32,883 nucleotides of DNA. It comes from Methylobacterium indicum. GTDB taxonomy: Bacteria; Pseudomonadota; Alphaproteobacteria; Rhizobiales; Beijerinckiaceae. Each line of letters starts with the position of its first letter. Within the stretch, counting starts at the first letter, position 1. Location of the stretch: contig NZ_JTHF01000084.1 in assembly GCF_001043895.1 (NCBI RefSeq), positions 1 to 32,883 on the forward strand, given 5' to 3'. The position numbers and the translations under genes were made by a program. The notes under the pieces are model-generated. The model searched no databases and was not told the DNA's origin. It saw only the letters and a list, made by a program, of their open reading frames with translations. This document shows positions 1-7,397 of the stretch, in pieces.

Positions 1-2
1 AG

Positions 3-21
3 ACTTCAATCGGCGTTGACA
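3..21. repeat. Left copy of 19-bp inverted repeat at window edges
   Basis: The sequence ACTTCAATCGGCGTTGACA lies here, and its exact reverse complement is at 32865-32883, the last 19 bases of the window. It sits directly before and into the first codon of the IS256-type fragment. The motif resembles the repeated units found inside IS21-family ends, which is from memory and not checked. The window may therefore be bounded by two inverted copies of one mobile element. Confidence 0.7.
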
Positions 22-319
22 TGCGGGCGCTGGCTGAGAAGAGCGCCGACGCGGACGTGCTGCGCGAGATGATCGGCTTTGCCGCACAGCGCCTGATGGA
101 ACTGGAGAAGGGCGGCCTGACCGGCGCGGCCTGCGGCGAGAAGAGCCCGGAGCGGCTGGCCCAGCGCAATGGCTACCATGACCGGGACTGGCAGACCCGG
201 GCCACTGGCAGACCCGGGCCGGCACGGTCGAGCTACGCATCCCGAAGCTGCGGACGGGGAGCGACTTCCCGAGCTTCCTGGAGCCGCGCCGCATGACCGA
301 GAAGGCGCTGACCGCGGTT
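21..319 (+). pseudogene. IS256 (Mutator)-family transposase, N-terminal fragment, frameshifted
   Basis: The reading frame from the ATG at 21 gives a typical start of an IS256/Mutator transposase: an acidic helix (MRALAEKSADADVLREMI), then a segment ending [18 protein letters not shown]. At 187-220 a 17-bp unit is present twice in tandem, which shifts the frame. Skipping one copy restores the expected continuation ([10 protein letters not shown], then [15 protein letters not shown]). Similarity stops near 319, well before the catalytic DDE region, so about three quarters of the gene is missing. A second, more decayed copy in the same orientation lies at 27352-27719. The fragment cannot encode an active transposase. 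Confidence 0.85.
187..220. repeat. 17-bp tandem duplication inside the IS256-type fragment
   Basis: The unit actggcagacccgggcc occurs at 187-203 and again, without any change, at 204-220. Seventeen is not a multiple of three, so the duplication breaks the transposase frame. The copies are identical, so the duplication is probably recent compared with the truncation. Confidence 0.9.
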
Positions 320-1336
320 CGTGGAGCAGAAGCCGTCCCTGCACTAACTTTGAAGCCGGACCACCCCGTGGGGGCTGATCAGCTGAGGAGCACTGCCCGC
401 GCCTCGATCCGCTCATCGGACCTAACGTCAATTTTTCTTCGGGCGCCAGCCGGACGGTGGATCTGCGCAGCAGGAACGCCTATAATCGAAGCGGGGTGGT
501 ACGCGCCACCCTGGGGCGTGGAAACCCCGAGAGTACCGGCTTGGTGCCCGCCGGCTTGGGCACCGGATTCCTTGACCCTTCGGGTCGGGGAGCCTGCGAC
601 GAATGTCCAGGCGCCCCGGTGCTAAAGGTCGTAGGGACCGGGTACTCTCGGTTTTCCAACTCCCCGACTATGGGTGGTCGAGGCTCGTTTGCGGGGGCGT
701 ACCGCGGACACGGGCCTGTCGGGGAAGCGATCCATGCATCGCTCAGTCATTCGCACTACGATCCTGGAACCAGAGGCGGCATCTGCACGACGCGTTCGCC
801 GCGCGTCTGTGACCGGGACCTTGCGGGTGCAGCGCGCCGTCCGACCCTCGGGCCGAAGGATGGGCTCTCGCACGCGGCCTCCCGCCGAGCATGGCCCGAA
901 ATGGTGGCGCGGCATCCCCTACCGACGCCCGGATGATCCCGGTCCGCGTGCCGCGGCCCAGATCACCCCCTCGATCCCTGAATCCCGACTACCCCGTTGC
1001 TCTGAGCCGGATGATGATCCCGCCAGCTTGGCGCGTGCCGTGGCAGATCCCGGGGCGACGAGTCCTGCGGGCTGCAGGCAGGGATGCACCAGCCCCGAGA
1101 GCGACGCCTCGGCCCAGAACCAAGCCCCGAGATCGGATCGGCACCGGATCCGGTCCTTGAAACTCCGGTCTGACATAGTCGGCACGCCACGCAGGTCGAG
1201 CATTCCGTTCTGGACCCAATCGCGGCCGACGCTGGCACGGCGCGGCTAACATCTTGACCAGCACGAGAACACCGGACCGCGCCGCTTGAGGCGCGCCGAG
1301 CGGCACCCCCCGGCTCGCACCGCGCAGAGAAGATCC
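320..1336. other. About 1 kb without a supported gene
   Basis: After the transposase fragment ends, no reading frame here has a recognisable domain, a plausible start or coding-like composition. Several open frames exist on both strands but are typical chance frames of GC-rich DNA. The stretch at about 335-385 (a run ending in a gene-free stop-rich segment) may be an insertion-sequence end. The part from 494 to 651 has strong RNA folding potential and is listed separately. From 660 to 1336 I see nothing definite. Confidence 0.5.
494..651 (+). ncRNA. Candidate structured RNA (multibranched, unknown class)
   Basis: Perfect inverted repeats are nested here. An 11-bp outer stem pairs 527-537 (ccgagagtacc) with 641-651. 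Inside it are hairpins at 543-564 (7 bp, ggtgccc/gggcacc), 574-586 (gaccc/gggtc), 592-612 (gcctg/caggc) and 627-639 (ggtc/gacc). Just upstream are hairpins at 494-511 (gggtgg/ccaccc) and 513-528 (gggg/cccc). An outer helix closing several small hairpins is how structured RNAs look, for example part of domain I of a group II intron or a retron-type RNA. No reverse transcriptase gene follows. The strand is a guess, because the same pairings exist in the complement. GC-rich DNA gives short hairpins by chance, but the 11-bp closing stem is harder to dismiss. Confidence 0.4.
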
Positions 1337-1885
1337 ATGGTAGACCGCGTTCGCGACCTCCTGAGGCAGGTCTGGAACCTGAACGAAGAGGACGGCATCC
1401 GGCAGTCACGGAACGACCCGTCCGACCCGCAGGATGACATCGTGACCCTCGATGCTGCGAGACCGATGCGTCTCAGCCCAATGCTGAGGGAGCGCTACGC
1501 GTTCGCCGGCAGGTGGCGGAAGGCAGCACTCGACCAGACCTGGTTGGACCTCAACGACATCGACGCCGCCGTGATCGAGACGTGCCTAGACCGGGAGGCC
1601 CATGCACAGTCCGCATCGCGGACTCTCCCGTGGACGATCAGTAAGGCACAGGTCACCCTGTTCGGCATCAACTACGATACGCGTGAAGCGACCTATCTGA
1701 TCTGGCTGCCCGATCGCGGGGAGCCCGTCATCTGCGCCTCCTACGGCGGGCGGAGCGACTTGTTCGGCGATCTCGAGTGCTTCCTCGAATTCCTGGTCGG
1801 CGACCGCGTCCACGACGACAGCGTCGAGCTGGCGGCCCGCAAAGTCACCGAATCCGCCGGGATGGCCTTCAGACAGCCTACATGA
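1337..1885 (+). CDS. Hypothetical protein, possibly SUKH (SMI1/KNR4)-like
   Basis: This is a 182-residue soluble protein with no signal peptide or membrane segment. I chose the ATG at 1337 because AGAAG lies six to seven bases upstream. The frame stays open to 1286, but that extension is Arg/Pro-rich and looks non-coding. The C-terminal half has alternating strands and ends in an acidic stretch, with segments such as FGINYDTREATYLIWLPD and FGDLECFLEFLVGD. This pattern loosely recalls the SMI1/KNR4 (SUKH) fold used by toxin-immunity proteins, but I cannot align it confidently. It stands alone, followed by the oppositely oriented XRE gene. No toxin gene is seen beside it. The function is unknown. 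Confidence 0.6.
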   Translation: MVDRVRDLLRQVWNLNEEDGIRQSRNDPSDPQDDIVTLDAARPMRLSPMLRERYAFAGRWRKAALDQTWLDLNDIDAAVIETCLDREAHAQSASRTLPWTISKAQVTLFGINYDTREATYLIWLPDRGEPVICASYGGRSDLFGDLECFLEFLVGDRVHDDSVELAARKVTESAGMAFRQPT

Positions 1886-1985
1886 CGGGCGGCATATGGC
1901 TCGAACGGATCGAGGGTCGGATCCGACGCCGGACAATTCCGAACCGGCATCAGGAGGAAGTCGGGACCGATGGCATCCGCTGCAA

Positions 1986-2252
1986 TCAGACGATGTTGCT
2001 ACGCCGACCCGCCTTCATCTTTGCAGGAGGGTGCTCTCCGTCCTCGGGTCGGCGCAGCAGCTCGCAGGTTTCGACCGCAAGCGCGGCTGCCAGTTGGTCG
2101 AGAACATCGACCGTCGGGTTTTCCGTCGCCCGTTCGATCCGGCCGACATAACTGCGGTCGAAGCCGGCATCGACCGCCAGAGCCTCCTGGGTCAACCCAA
2201 GCGCCACCCGCAACCGCCGCACATTCCGCCCCACGAGAGCCCGCCCGTTCAT
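1986..2252 (-). CDS. XRE-family helix-turn-helix transcriptional regulator
   Basis: This 88-residue protein is almost entirely one Cro/C1-type helix-turn-helix domain. Residues about 6-62 run from VGRNVRRLRVALGLTQEALA through the recognition helix (DAGFDRSYVGRIER) to NPTVDVLDQLAAALAV, all family hallmarks. There is no further domain to sense a ligand, so it probably acts as a simple DNA-binding repressor. Such small XRE proteins often control neighbouring mobile or stress genes and themselves. It is divergent from the LysR gene at 2361, leaving a 108-base shared upstream region where an operator would be expected. I see no strong dyad there. The start at 2252 has only a weak ribosome-binding site. 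Confidence 0.85.
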   Translation of the reverse strand: MNGRALVGRNVRRLRVALGLTQEALAVDAGFDRSYVGRIERATENPTVDVLDQLAAALAVETCELLRRPEDGEHPPAKMKAGRRSNIV

Positions 2253-2360
2253 GAGGGCTAGCGAGCCCTTGCAGCAAGATCAATCCACGGACTATGGTCC
2301 TCTTCGGGCACGCTCGCAGTGGATCATCCTTTTCACTCAGACCTTCCGGCCCGTCAGCCC

Positions 2361-3281
2361 ATGAACATCCGCCAGCTGGAAGCCTTCCGGGCTATGATGC
2401 AGGCCGGCACTACCAAGGGCGCCGCCGAACTCATCGGCCTGTCTCAGCCCGCCGTCTCTCGCCTGATCGAGGCCTTCGAGCACACCGTCGACATCCCGCT
2501 CTTTGCGCGTGCCCGAAACCGTCTCACGCCCACACCCGAGGCCATCCTGCTGTTCGAGGCCGTCGAACGCACCTTCACCTCCGTTGACCGGATCCGCGAA
2601 CTCGCGGCCGACATCCGCGCCGCCGATACCGGCAAGCTCTCCCTCGCCGCCTTGCCGGCCCTCGCCTTCGGCCTCATGCCGGCCGTGCTCGAGACCTACC
2701 GCGCCCAGCATCCCCGCTCGAGCATCACCCTCGCCGTCCAGACCTCCGCCCGTGTCGAGGAGCTTGCTGCCGCACAAGCGATCGATCTCGGCTTTGCGGA
2801 ACTGCCGCTGGTGCGCGGGGGGGTCGATGTCGAGACCTTCTGCCGGGCACCGCTCGTGCTCGCCGTGCCGGGCGATCATCGGCTGGTGGGCCGTGCTCAG
2901 GTCACGCCGCAGGATCTCGCCGACGAGCCGCTCATTGCGCTGCCGCAGACGAGCCTGTCCCGTCAGCGCCTCGACCAGGCCTTCGCGCGTGCTGGTCTGA
3001 CGTGCAGCCCGGTGCTGGAAGCGCAGTATGCAGCTCTGGTCGCGACCCTCATCGGCCGTGGCCTCGGCATCGGCCTGCTTGATCCGTTCACGGCCGCGGC
3101 ATCTGGCGGGCAAGAGCTGGTGACGATCCCGTTCCGACCGGCGATCCCGTTCGAAGTCGCCGTCCTGCATCCGACGCAGCGTCCCCTGTCCCGGGCGGCT
3201 CGGTCGTTTCTGGCGATACTACGTCGCGAACGCAACCGCGTCTTCCATGCCCTGCAGGGGACAGAACCGGCTGAGTGCTGA
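2361..3281 (+). CDS. LysR-family transcriptional regulator (OccR/NocR-like)
   Basis: This 306-residue protein has the two LysR parts: an N-terminal winged helix-turn-helix (MNIRQLEAFRAMMQAG, GAAELIGLSQPAVSRLIEAF) and a periplasmic-binding-protein-like effector domain from about residue 90. The HTH sequence is closest in style to the OccR/NocR/GbpR group, which respond to opines or sugars. That placement is from memory of the family. I preferred the ATG at 2361 over the upstream one at 2319, because LysR proteins start a few residues before the RQLEAF motif. LysR regulators usually control a divergent neighbour, which here would be the XRE gene, so the target may be elsewhere. The next gene (SRAP) is convergent. 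The effector is unknown. Confidence 0.9.
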   Translation: MNIRQLEAFRAMMQAGTTKGAAELIGLSQPAVSRLIEAFEHTVDIPLFARARNRLTPTPEAILLFEAVERTFTSVDRIRELAADIRAADTGKLSLAALPALAFGLMPAVLETYRAQHPRSSITLAVQTSARVEELAAAQAIDLGFAELPLVRGGVDVETFCRAPLVLAVPGDHRLVGRAQVTPQDLADEPLIALPQTSLSRQRLDQAFARAGLTCSPVLEAQYAALVATLIGRGLGIGLLDPFTAAASGGQELVTIPFRPAIPFEVAVLHPTQRPLSRAARSFLAILRRERNRVFHALQGTEPAEC

Positions 3282-3414
3282 GAGCTCGAAGTAGAAGTCT
3301 CCCCGGCCTGATCACCTCAACCCGTCACATCGAGAGACAGTCTGCCGCGAGCAAGGCGAGCCCGCGCATGATGCTTGGCGTCGGACGATGATGCCATCGC
3401 CGCGCATGGGCTCG

Positions 3415-4062
3415 TCATGCAATTCCGTCGTGACGAGGCCCTCGCGCCACCTCAGCCATCATCTCGTCTGGGAGCGGACGCTGCAGTTGCAGCGCCTCCT
3501 CGGCCGGCGCATCGAGCCAAGTACGCCACTCTTCCCGGGTCGTGAGCAGCACCGGCATCGCCTTCGGATGCACCGGCCCGACCACGCCATTTGCCTCGGT
3601 CGTCAGGAATGAGAACAGCCGGTGCTCCTCCTCGACCGGCTCCTCCCGCTTCGGGCCGCGCACGCCCGTCCAGGGCCGCCAGATCCCCGCGAAGGCAAAC
3701 AGCGGTCGGCTCTCGTCGAGGGCGAACCATACCGGCGTCTTACGGGGCTTGGTGTCGGCGTACTCGCTGAACGAGGTGACCGGCACGAGACAGCGATGCG
3801 CCGGCTTGAGCCAAGGCCGCCAGTAGGGCGAAGCGACGTTGCGCACGTTGGTGACCGGCTGAGTACCGACCTTCGGCGGCGGCGGGAAGCCCCAACGCAT
3901 CATCGTCAGCACCCGGGCGCCGTCGGTGCTGTAGACGACGGGCGCCATCTGGTCGGGAAAGACCCCTGGCAGCGGCGGAAGGTTGCCGGTCTCATCGCGG
4001 TCGACCATGAAGGTGCGCCGGATCTCGTCCTGGGAGCGGGCTGAGCTGTAGAGGTTGCACAT
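3415..4062 (-). CDS. SOS response-associated peptidase (SRAP, YedK/HMCES family)
   Basis: SRAP proteins crosslink to abasic sites in single-stranded DNA through the amino group and thiol of Cys2, shielding the lesion. The protein has 215 residues, close to the family norm. After the start Met is removed, Cys2 (MCNLYS) becomes the N-terminus. I therefore chose the ATG at 4062 and not 4143, since a longer N-terminus would destroy activity. Other family positions are visible: the Asn/Arg segment at 72-75 (TNVRN), Glu100 (SFSEY), and His165 followed by AMPVLL (PVHPKAMP). It lies convergent to the LysR gene and divergent from the membrane protein gene. No LexA box was found upstream. With umuDC nearby, the region carries two DNA-damage functions. 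Confidence 0.95.
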   Translation of the reverse strand: MCNLYSSARSQDEIRRTFMVDRDETGNLPPLPGVFPDQMAPVVYSTDGARVLTMMRWGFPPPPKVGTQPVTNVRNVASPYWRPWLKPAHRCLVPVTSFSEYADTKPRKTPVWFALDESRPLFAFAGIWRPWTGVRGPKREEPVEEEHRLFSFLTTEANGVVGPVHPKAMPVLLTTREEWRTWLDAPAEEALQLQRPLPDEMMAEVARGPRHDGIA

Positions 4063-4160
4063 GGTGAGGATCGTAGCCGATTGGGTCCTGCTAGTCCCTT
4101 GATGCGGGGCGATGGGCCTGAGACAACAGCCGAGGTGTCGCACAACCCTGGGCGGTCGGC

Positions 4161-4664
4161 GTGAGCGAGTTGAGCGAAGACGAGAAACGATTGCGTGCTT
4201 GGTCTGATCAGCACGCGCTCAACCCTCGCGCGCGGAAGTATCCCTTGCCCAGCAAGTGGAGAAATCGCATCAGCACTACGATCGCGGTTGTGGTCTCCGC
4301 GATATTCTATGCCGTTCTCCTGTTTGGCCTGGGGCGCTGCATCGGGCAGGTTATGGCGCAGACGGCCGGGCAGCCCTCGGTCCAGAACCCGTTCGAGCGC
4401 GGCGCGCCACCACCTCGGCGCCGGGAGACGCCAGAGCGGCCGCAGGCGGCGCCGGCCGGCCCGTCCGATGCCGAGATCGCCAAACGCCTCGTCGCCGAGT
4501 CGATCGCGGGCTACGACGGCCCCTGCGCCTGCCCCTACCAGCATGACCGGGCCGGCCGGTCCTGCGGCCGGCGCAGCGCCTACCACCGACCGCGCGGAGC
4601 CGCGCCGCTGTGCTTTGGGACGGATGTCACACCGGAAATGCTGGCAGCGGCCCGGTCTCGGTAG
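4161..4664 (+). CDS. Membrane-anchored protein with Cys-rich C-terminal motif
   Basis: This 167-residue protein starts with GTG at 4161. Residues 1-36 are charged. One hydrophobic segment follows at about 38-60 (TIAVVVSAIFYAVLLFGLG), then a Pro-rich linker, so it looks like a single-pass membrane protein. The C-terminal third holds the motif GPCACPYQHDRAGRSCG followed by SAY and CF: four cysteines spaced C-x-C, then C, then C. I recall small proteins in proteobacteria sharing CPCPY-x-G-x-CG-x-SAY, of unknown function; this is memory and not a search. The cysteines could bind a metal or form disulfides if the domain faces the periplasm. The last 38 bases overlap the end of the convergent gene at 4627. 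Confidence 0.7.
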   Translation: MSELSEDEKRLRAWSDQHALNPRARKYPLPSKWRNRISTTIAVVVSAIFYAVLLFGLGRCIGQVMAQTAGQPSVQNPFERGAPPPRRRETPERPQAAPAGPSDAEIAKRLVAESIAGYDGPCACPYQHDRAGRSCGRRSAYHRPRGAAPLCFGTDVTPEMLAAARSR

Positions 4665-4977
4665 AGAGCTCGTCCGTCATTCCCGGGCCGTTCGGCTGAT
4701 CAACCGTAGCTGCTTCGTCGCGATGTCGGAGAATCCTCCGGCCGGGCTCACTCCGCTGGCGCTCTAGCGCCTCATGCATGAGGCTGCGCGAGTGCTCGAT
4801 GAGGGCATAGCCGACATCGTTCATCTTATCGGCCGTCTCCTCGGACAAATTGGTTGCCTGGCAGGCGAGATCTATGAGGGGCTCCATCTGCTCGACGATG
4901 AGCCCGAGCCCGCGCACGAGCGAGGGCAGGATCGCCGCCACCTCATCGATTGTCGGGGGGGGAGGCTTGGAGGTCAT
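4627..4977 (-). CDS. Small hypothetical protein, helical
   Basis: This 116-residue protein has its ATG at 4977, with GAGGA about eight bases upstream. The N-terminal two thirds are predicted helical and amphipathic (IDEVAAILPSLVRGLGLIVE, then LSEETADKMNDVGYALIEHS). The C-terminus is polar and probably disordered. There is no signal peptide, membrane segment or recognisable catalytic motif. It lies 50 bases downstream of the double-GNAT gene on the same strand and may be co-transcribed with it. Its end overlaps the convergent membrane-protein gene by 38 bases. I do not recognise the family. Confidence 0.6.
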   Translation of the reverse strand: MTSKPPPPTIDEVAAILPSLVRGLGLIVEQMEPLIDLACQATNLSEETADKMNDVGYALIEHSRSLMHEALERQRSEPGRRILRHRDEAATVDQPNGPGMTDELSTETGPLPAFPV

Positions 4978-5027
4978 GGGGCGATCCTCACTCCCGGCGA
5001 CCGGCGAGCAGTTTCGTTGGTGAGTCG

Positions 5028-6278
5028 TCATCGCCGCCTGGACCTCTCGCCGCCGGTGGGGTTCGTTGCCGGGCGCGCACTCGATCGGTCCAGGACGCCG
5101 GGCAGATGCCACCGGCCCTCCGGACGGATGATGACGAGCGGGTCCGCGCCGACGGCGATGGCCTCCGGATCCCGCGGCAGCTCCGCCAGCATCTCCGTGT
5201 ATTCGTGATCGGAGAAGGCGAAGTCCTGGCCGCCTTCGAAAGTCCGCGCTCCCGCCCTGCGCCAGAACGGCATGAGGCGCTTTTGCGCGTGCCCGTAAAC
5301 TTTCACATACCCTTTCTTGCGGCAAAGCTCATGGGCCGCCCGGACGATCACGAACGCCATCCGTGAATTGCGGTACTCTGGTCGCACCGCCAGTCGCTCG
5401 ACCTTCGCAAAATCCGCGAAGCATCGGATGCGCAACGCGGCCGCTGGCTCGTCACCCACGTAGCCTAGAAGATGCGTCGATGAGAGGTCGTTGCCGTCGA
5501 ACTCCTCCTCCAACGGACAGGCCTGTTCGGCCAGGAAGGCGACGGATCTGATCGCCATCACCTTGGTGAGATCGTCTAGTGATCGAACCACCGTGACCGT
5601 GTTCGCTTCGGTCATGCTCGGATAGGTATCGTAGGCCGGACGCGGGGTGTGATGTGGACTCCGCCTGTAGATGTGGAAGCCATGCTGGTGGCCTTCCTCG
5701 CCGACCTCGAGCGGCTTGAACCCAGCCGTTTGGATCAGCCGACGACCAGCTGCCGTCGGTCCCCAGGCGAGCAGATCGACATCCTTATAGAGCGGCGTCG
5801 ATATCTGCTGGAAGGCAAGAGCGACGCCGCCAGCGAGCCGCCCAGGCGCATAGATCGCCCAAACGTAGATCGCCGCAGGCTTTTCGTGCTGTGCCGCGAT
5901 ATGTGCTGGCGAAGGATCGGCGCCGTTGAACTGCCCATTAAGAAGAGATTTTCGCCCCTCGTCTGTTACTGGCAGCAGCGCTATAAATCCTTCCGCACTG
6001 GGATTGGTGAAATCATATTTTTCACGTCTCGCAAAGGCGTTGAATATGGCTGGATTAGCCGACATCACGCGCCGGATTACCTCGAGGCTGGCCTGCGAGC
6101 CCAGTTCGCTGCGGCACATGTCAAATAGGCGCCTGACCTCGTCGATGCTCGGTGTATAGAGGACAACGTGACGCGAAAACCGCGTCACGTCCATCTCGAT
6201 GAGAGGGTGACGCGAGCGGGATGCGGTCGCTGCCTCACGGGAAGAGGGCGTGACAGATCTTGCTATAGGAGAATCCAC
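5028..6278 (-). CDS. GNAT-family N-acetyltransferase with two GNAT-like domains
   Basis: The protein has 416 residues from a GTG at 6278, which is preceded at seven bases by GGAG. An ATG at 6194 would give 388 residues and is the alternative. The first GNAT-like half has a strand with acceptor-side features (YVWAIYAPGRLAGGVALAF) and ends with the family's AGFKPL turn. The second half carries the clearer acetyl-CoA region: KVERLAVRPEYRNSRMAFVI, then a helix and FWRRAGARTF. The pyrophosphate loop usually reads R/Q-x-x-G-x-G/A. Here it is RNSRMA, with no glycine, so binding may be altered. The gene is divergent from the LysR gene at 6343 and probably controlled by it. The substrate is unknown. 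Confidence 0.8.
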   Translation of the reverse strand: MDSPIARSVTPSSREAATASRSRHPLIEMDVTRFSRHVVLYTPSIDEVRRLFDMCRSELGSQASLEVIRRVMSANPAIFNAFARREKYDFTNPSAEGFIALLPVTDEGRKSLLNGQFNGADPSPAHIAAQHEKPAAIYVWAIYAPGRLAGGVALAFQQISTPLYKDVDLLAWGPTAAGRRLIQTAGFKPLEVGEEGHQHGFHIYRRSPHHTPRPAYDTYPSMTEANTVTVVRSLDDLTKVMAIRSVAFLAEQACPLEEEFDGNDLSSTHLLGYVGDEPAAALRIRCFADFAKVERLAVRPEYRNSRMAFVIVRAAHELCRKKGYVKVYGHAQKRLMPFWRRAGARTFEGGQDFAFSDHEYTEMLAELPRDPEAIAVGADPLVIIRPEGRWHLPGVLDRSSARPATNPTGGERSRRR

Positions 6279-6342
6279 GACAAGGCTCCAAGTAAAATTG
6301 TTTTGTAACCTCCTGTTTGATTGCAGAAACGAAGGGACATGT
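6279..6342. promoter_or_regulatory. Divergent promoter region between GNAT and LysR genes
   Basis: Only 64 bases separate the GTG of the GNAT gene from the ATG of the LysR gene. The stretch is AT-rich relative to its surroundings (aaaattgttttgtaacctcc and following), as expected for overlapping divergent promoters. It contains the LysR ribosome-binding site GAAGGG. LysR regulators normally bind such a region and control both genes. No specific -35/-10 pair is assigned. Confidence 0.5.
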
Positions 6343-7395
6343 ATGCGCAAGCCAAATGAACGGGGTGTTCCGAAAATGGAACACCCGCCGAGCGATCGAC
6401 CAGCCGCGATGCCTGACTGGCATTCGCTCTGGATGCTGCTGGAACTCCACCGCTGCGGCTCCTTTCGAGCCGCAGCACCCCGTGTCGGAATGTCTTTCAA
6501 TGCACTGCGCCGAAGAATCAGCGATCTTGAAGAAAATCTTGGTGTATCCCTGCTGGTAAGGGGTGTATCTGGTATAAAAGCCACCCCAGAAGGCAATAAA
6601 ATATTAGCTGAAGCCCAAAAAATGGAAGCTTCAGCCTATCAGATAGTTCGAGCAGGAGATTACTATTCCAGCACAATCGACGGCGAAGTGAAAATAGCTG
6701 TCACAGAAGGTCTAGGCTCTGCATGGCTCGTCCCGCGTGTCATCGAGTTCCAGCGCCGGCACCCACGTCTGCGCATCGATCTCAGCTGTGGCATGACGTC
6801 GGCCGACGTGCTCAGAATGGAAGCTGACGTCGCGGTGCAACTGACGCGTCCGCAGGAGGCAGACCTGAAGGTCGTCCGCTTGGGGTATCTTCATACAATG
6901 CCATTTGCCTCGAATTCATACGTAAATAAGCATGGTCTCCCCACAAAACTTGAGGAATTCAGCGAGCATGCACTTGTTTTTCAAGTTTCTGAACAGACAT
7001 CTACACTTTCAACATATGGAAAAAATCTGCCTGCTCTCCCTCGCGCTCCTGTGATTGCAATCAAGACAAATGCAGCCAGCGCACATACATTGGCTGTCGC
7101 GAATGGCGCAGGCATCGGTTGGCTGCCGACCTATGTATGTCCGCTGGGCATGGACTTGATACCGGTTGATTGCGGCCTCAATTTTCGTTTAGATGTATGG
7201 CTGACGTATCATCCTGACGTAGATCGTACTCCTCGAATTCGCACCGCAATCGACTGGCTGCGCGCCTGTTTTGACGTGCGCATATTCCCATTCTTCGGCG
7301 AGGAGTACATTCATCCCCGAGACCTAGCACCACTGAGCGATAACAATTCCATTTTTGACATTTTTCGGGGGTTCGTCAGCGATCAGCCGGATTGA
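6343..7395 (+). CDS. LysR-family transcriptional regulator, AT-richer than neighbours
   Basis: The protein has 350 residues from the ATG at 6343, placed after GAAGGG. The DNA-binding domain begins late, near residue 60 (HSLWMLLELHRCGSFRAAA, then FNALRRRISDLEENLG), so there is an unusual N-terminal extension of about 55 residues. Starting at the Met in PAAMPDWHSL (base 6409) would give a normal length but lacks a clear ribosome-binding site. The effector domain (from about residue 140) includes WLVPRVIEFQRRHPRLRIDL. Codon choice is visibly AT-richer than in the adjoining genes, with many AAA, ATA and TCA codons, suggesting separate acquisition. It is divergent from the GNAT gene, its likely target, and ends two bases from umuC. 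Confidence 0.85.
   Translation: MRKPNERGVPKMEHPPSDRPAAMPDWHSLWMLLELHRCGSFRAAAPRVGMSFNALRRRISDLEENLGVSLLVRGVSGIKATPEGNKILAEAQKMEASAYQIVRAGDYYSSTIDGEVKIAVTEGLGSAWLVPRVIEFQRRHPRLRIDLSCGMTSADVLRMEADVAVQLTRPQEADLKVVRLGYLHTMPFASNSYVNKHGLPTKLEEFSEHALVFQVSEQTSTLSTYGKNLPALPRAPVIAIKTNAASAHTLAVANGAGIGWLPTYVCPLGMDLIPVDCGLNFRLDVWLTYHPDVDRTPRIRTAIDWLRACFDVRIFPFFGEEYIHPRDLAPLSDNNSIFDIFRGFVSDQPD
6363..6386. repeat. Perfect 9-bp inverted repeat near the LysR start
   Basis: gggtgttcc at 6363-6371 pairs with ggaacaccc at 6378-6386 around the 6-base spacer gaaaat. It lies inside the N-terminal extension of the LysR frame, 23-46 bases upstream of the later Met at 6409. It could be an operator or an mRNA hairpin that affects start choice. 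Confidence 0.6.
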
Positions 7396-7397
7396 TA

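Noticed and set aside
494..1250. A group II intron or retron with its reverse transcriptase
   Set aside because: No frame on either strand downstream shows reverse-transcriptase motifs such as YADD. Only the RNA-folding signal remains.
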